A stretch of 6,452 nucleotides of DNA, from positions 1 through 6,452 of the forward strand of contig JAUSLB010000094.1 in assembly GCA_030646655.1 (NCBI GenBank), written 5' to 3'. Made by a program: the position numbers and the translations under genes. This DNA is from Deltaproteobacteria bacterium (GTDB taxonomy: Bacteria; Desulfobacterota; GWC2-55-46). The notes below the pieces were generated by a model that saw nothing but the letters and a program-made list of their open reading frames with translations, searched no databases and was not told the DNA's origin. This document shows positions 5,781 through 6,452 of the stretch, in pieces; positions within the stretch are counted from its first letter, which is position 1; each line of letters opens with the position of its first letter.

Positions 5781-6452
5781 TGTCGAGCCTCAGGTAAATC
5801 TTTTTAAGCGCCGGGAAGAGGCTGAAAAGGAGTATTCCTGCGGCCTTCTTTATGTTTATGCCCTTGCTCTTAAGGATAAGCCCGAGCTCCTCCTGCACGA
5901 AGCCCCACCTTTTAAGCCTGATAAGGCGCGAGATGAGCTCCGCCCTGAACGTGGCGTAGCTCCTTGAGAACGCCGGGTCAACGAGAAGGTCCCTCCTTTT
6001 TTTCTTCATGCCCTTCCTTATCCCCTCTATCCTGTCAACGAGCCACGGGATGGCGGTTTCTACATCGTAGTCCCTTGCGGCCCTGACAAAGCCGTTCAAC
6101 GCTATCTCTTCCCTCTCTTTTTCGTTCTTAAGGAAGTGTCTTATCTTATCGAGCATCTCCTCTTTTGAGTCGAATGCGGCTATTTCCCTGTCGAGCTTGA
6201 ATACCTCCTCTATGCCCGGCACGTACTCCGTCAGAACGAACCCGCCGCACAGCGCGGCCTCGATCATCCTGCCCTTCACCTGCCTGAGCCTTAAGTTTAT
6301 AAGAGGCTCCCTCCTTATGGCGTTCTTTAAGGAAATCTTGGTGAAGTTCAGGTTTATCCTGCTCGAGTTGAAGACCTTTACCATCTCATCAAGGCTTATC
6401 TGCCCGTTCCTTGTCCCGGTGCCGAAGACCTCTATGGCTATGCCGTTGCCCC
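5770..6452 (-). CDS. CgeB-like glycosyltransferase, first copy, 3' part
   Basis: The frame enters from the right edge with no start of its own and ends at a TAA (5770-5772), giving 226 visible residues. An ATG at 6384 is internal: the 22 codons before it continue the conserved sequence. Numbering from the first full codon, the visible motifs are NGIAIEVFGTG (2-12), SRINLNFTK (30-38), KGRMIEAAL (59-67), GGFVLTEY (69-76), DREIAAF (87-93) and KIRHFLKN (102-109). They match in order the same blocks of the gene at 3062-4318, offset by about 184 residues, so roughly 550 bases of the 5' end probably lie outside the window. The C-terminal domain is the donor-binding half of the GT-B fold. A basic tail (about 145-226) with amphipathic helices follows, as in the paralogue. 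The last 11 bases overlap the flippase start. Predicted role: sugar transfer to a lipid-linked glycan in the cytoplasm; substrate unknown. Confidence 0.83.
   Translation of the reverse strand, partial: GNGIAIEVFGTGTRNGQISLDEMVKVFNSSRINLNFTKISLKNAIRREPLINLRLRQVKGRMIEAALCGGFVLTEYVPGIEEVFKLDREIAAFDSKEEMLDKIRHFLKNEKEREEIALNGFVRAARDYDVETAIPWLVDRIEGIRKGMKKKRRDLLVDPAFSRSYATFRAELISRLIRLKRWGFVQEELGLILKSKGINIKKAAGILLFSLFPALKKIYLRLDNAA
5788..5791 (-). promoter_or_regulatory. Ribosome binding site of the flippase gene
   Basis: GAGG on the minus strand lies seven bases before the ATG at 5780, within the last codons of the upstream CgeB-like gene. The spacing is good, and together with the in-frame TGA at 5790-5792 it supports the chosen start. 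Confidence 0.5.

Noticed and set aside
5770..6384. Reading the right-hand gene as a complete 204-residue protein starting at 6384
   Set aside because: The frame remains open to the window edge, and the codons before that ATG encode the NGI-x-x-x-x-FG block conserved in the paralogue, so the gene is truncated by the window rather than short.

Overview
The window is a compact stretch of a cell-surface polysaccharide or glycolipid locus. All six genes are transcribed leftwards on the minus strand. From right to left they are: the 3' part of a CgeB-like glycosyltransferase (5770-6452, cut by the right edge), a Wzx-type flippase (4311-5780), a second CgeB-like glycosyltransferase paralogous to the first (3062-4318), a GT4-type glycosyltransferase (1945-3081), a GtrB/DPM1-type polyprenyl-phosphate glycosyltransferase (965-1960), and the 5' part of a multi-membrane-span GT-C (GT39/ArnT-like) glycosyltransferase (1-963, cut by the left edge).

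The genes are packed without gaps. Neighbours overlap by 11, 8, 20 and 16 bases, and the last junction has a single base (964) between a TGA stop and the next ATG. That is the only base in the window outside a reading frame, so no promoter, terminator, RNA gene, repeat array or mobile element fits here. The operon promoter must lie to the right of 6452, and its end to the left of 1.

The genes suggest a two-stage process. The CgeB-like and GT4 enzymes would add sugars to a lipid-linked oligosaccharide on the cytoplasmic face, and the flippase would turn it over. The GtrB-like enzyme would charge polyprenyl phosphate with one sugar, which the GT-C enzyme would use on the outer face of the membrane to modify the glycan or another acceptor. 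No polymerase (Wzy), chain-length regulator, initiating phosphoglycosyltransferase, ligase or nucleotide-sugar synthesis gene is visible, so the product cannot be named.

The host is a bacterium of moderate GC content with heavy use of AGG (Arg) and ATA (Ile) codons. This style is common in Nitrospirota, Desulfobacterota and several uncultured phyla, but the sequence alone does not fix the taxon. Codon style looks uniform by eye across the window, with no obvious recent insertion inside it.

The most interesting points are the duplicated CgeB-like enzymes on either side of the flippase, which share a C-terminal extension, and the tightly coupled GtrB-like/GT-C pair at the downstream end. I see no clearly new type of system; this looks like an accessory glycan locus of unknown product.
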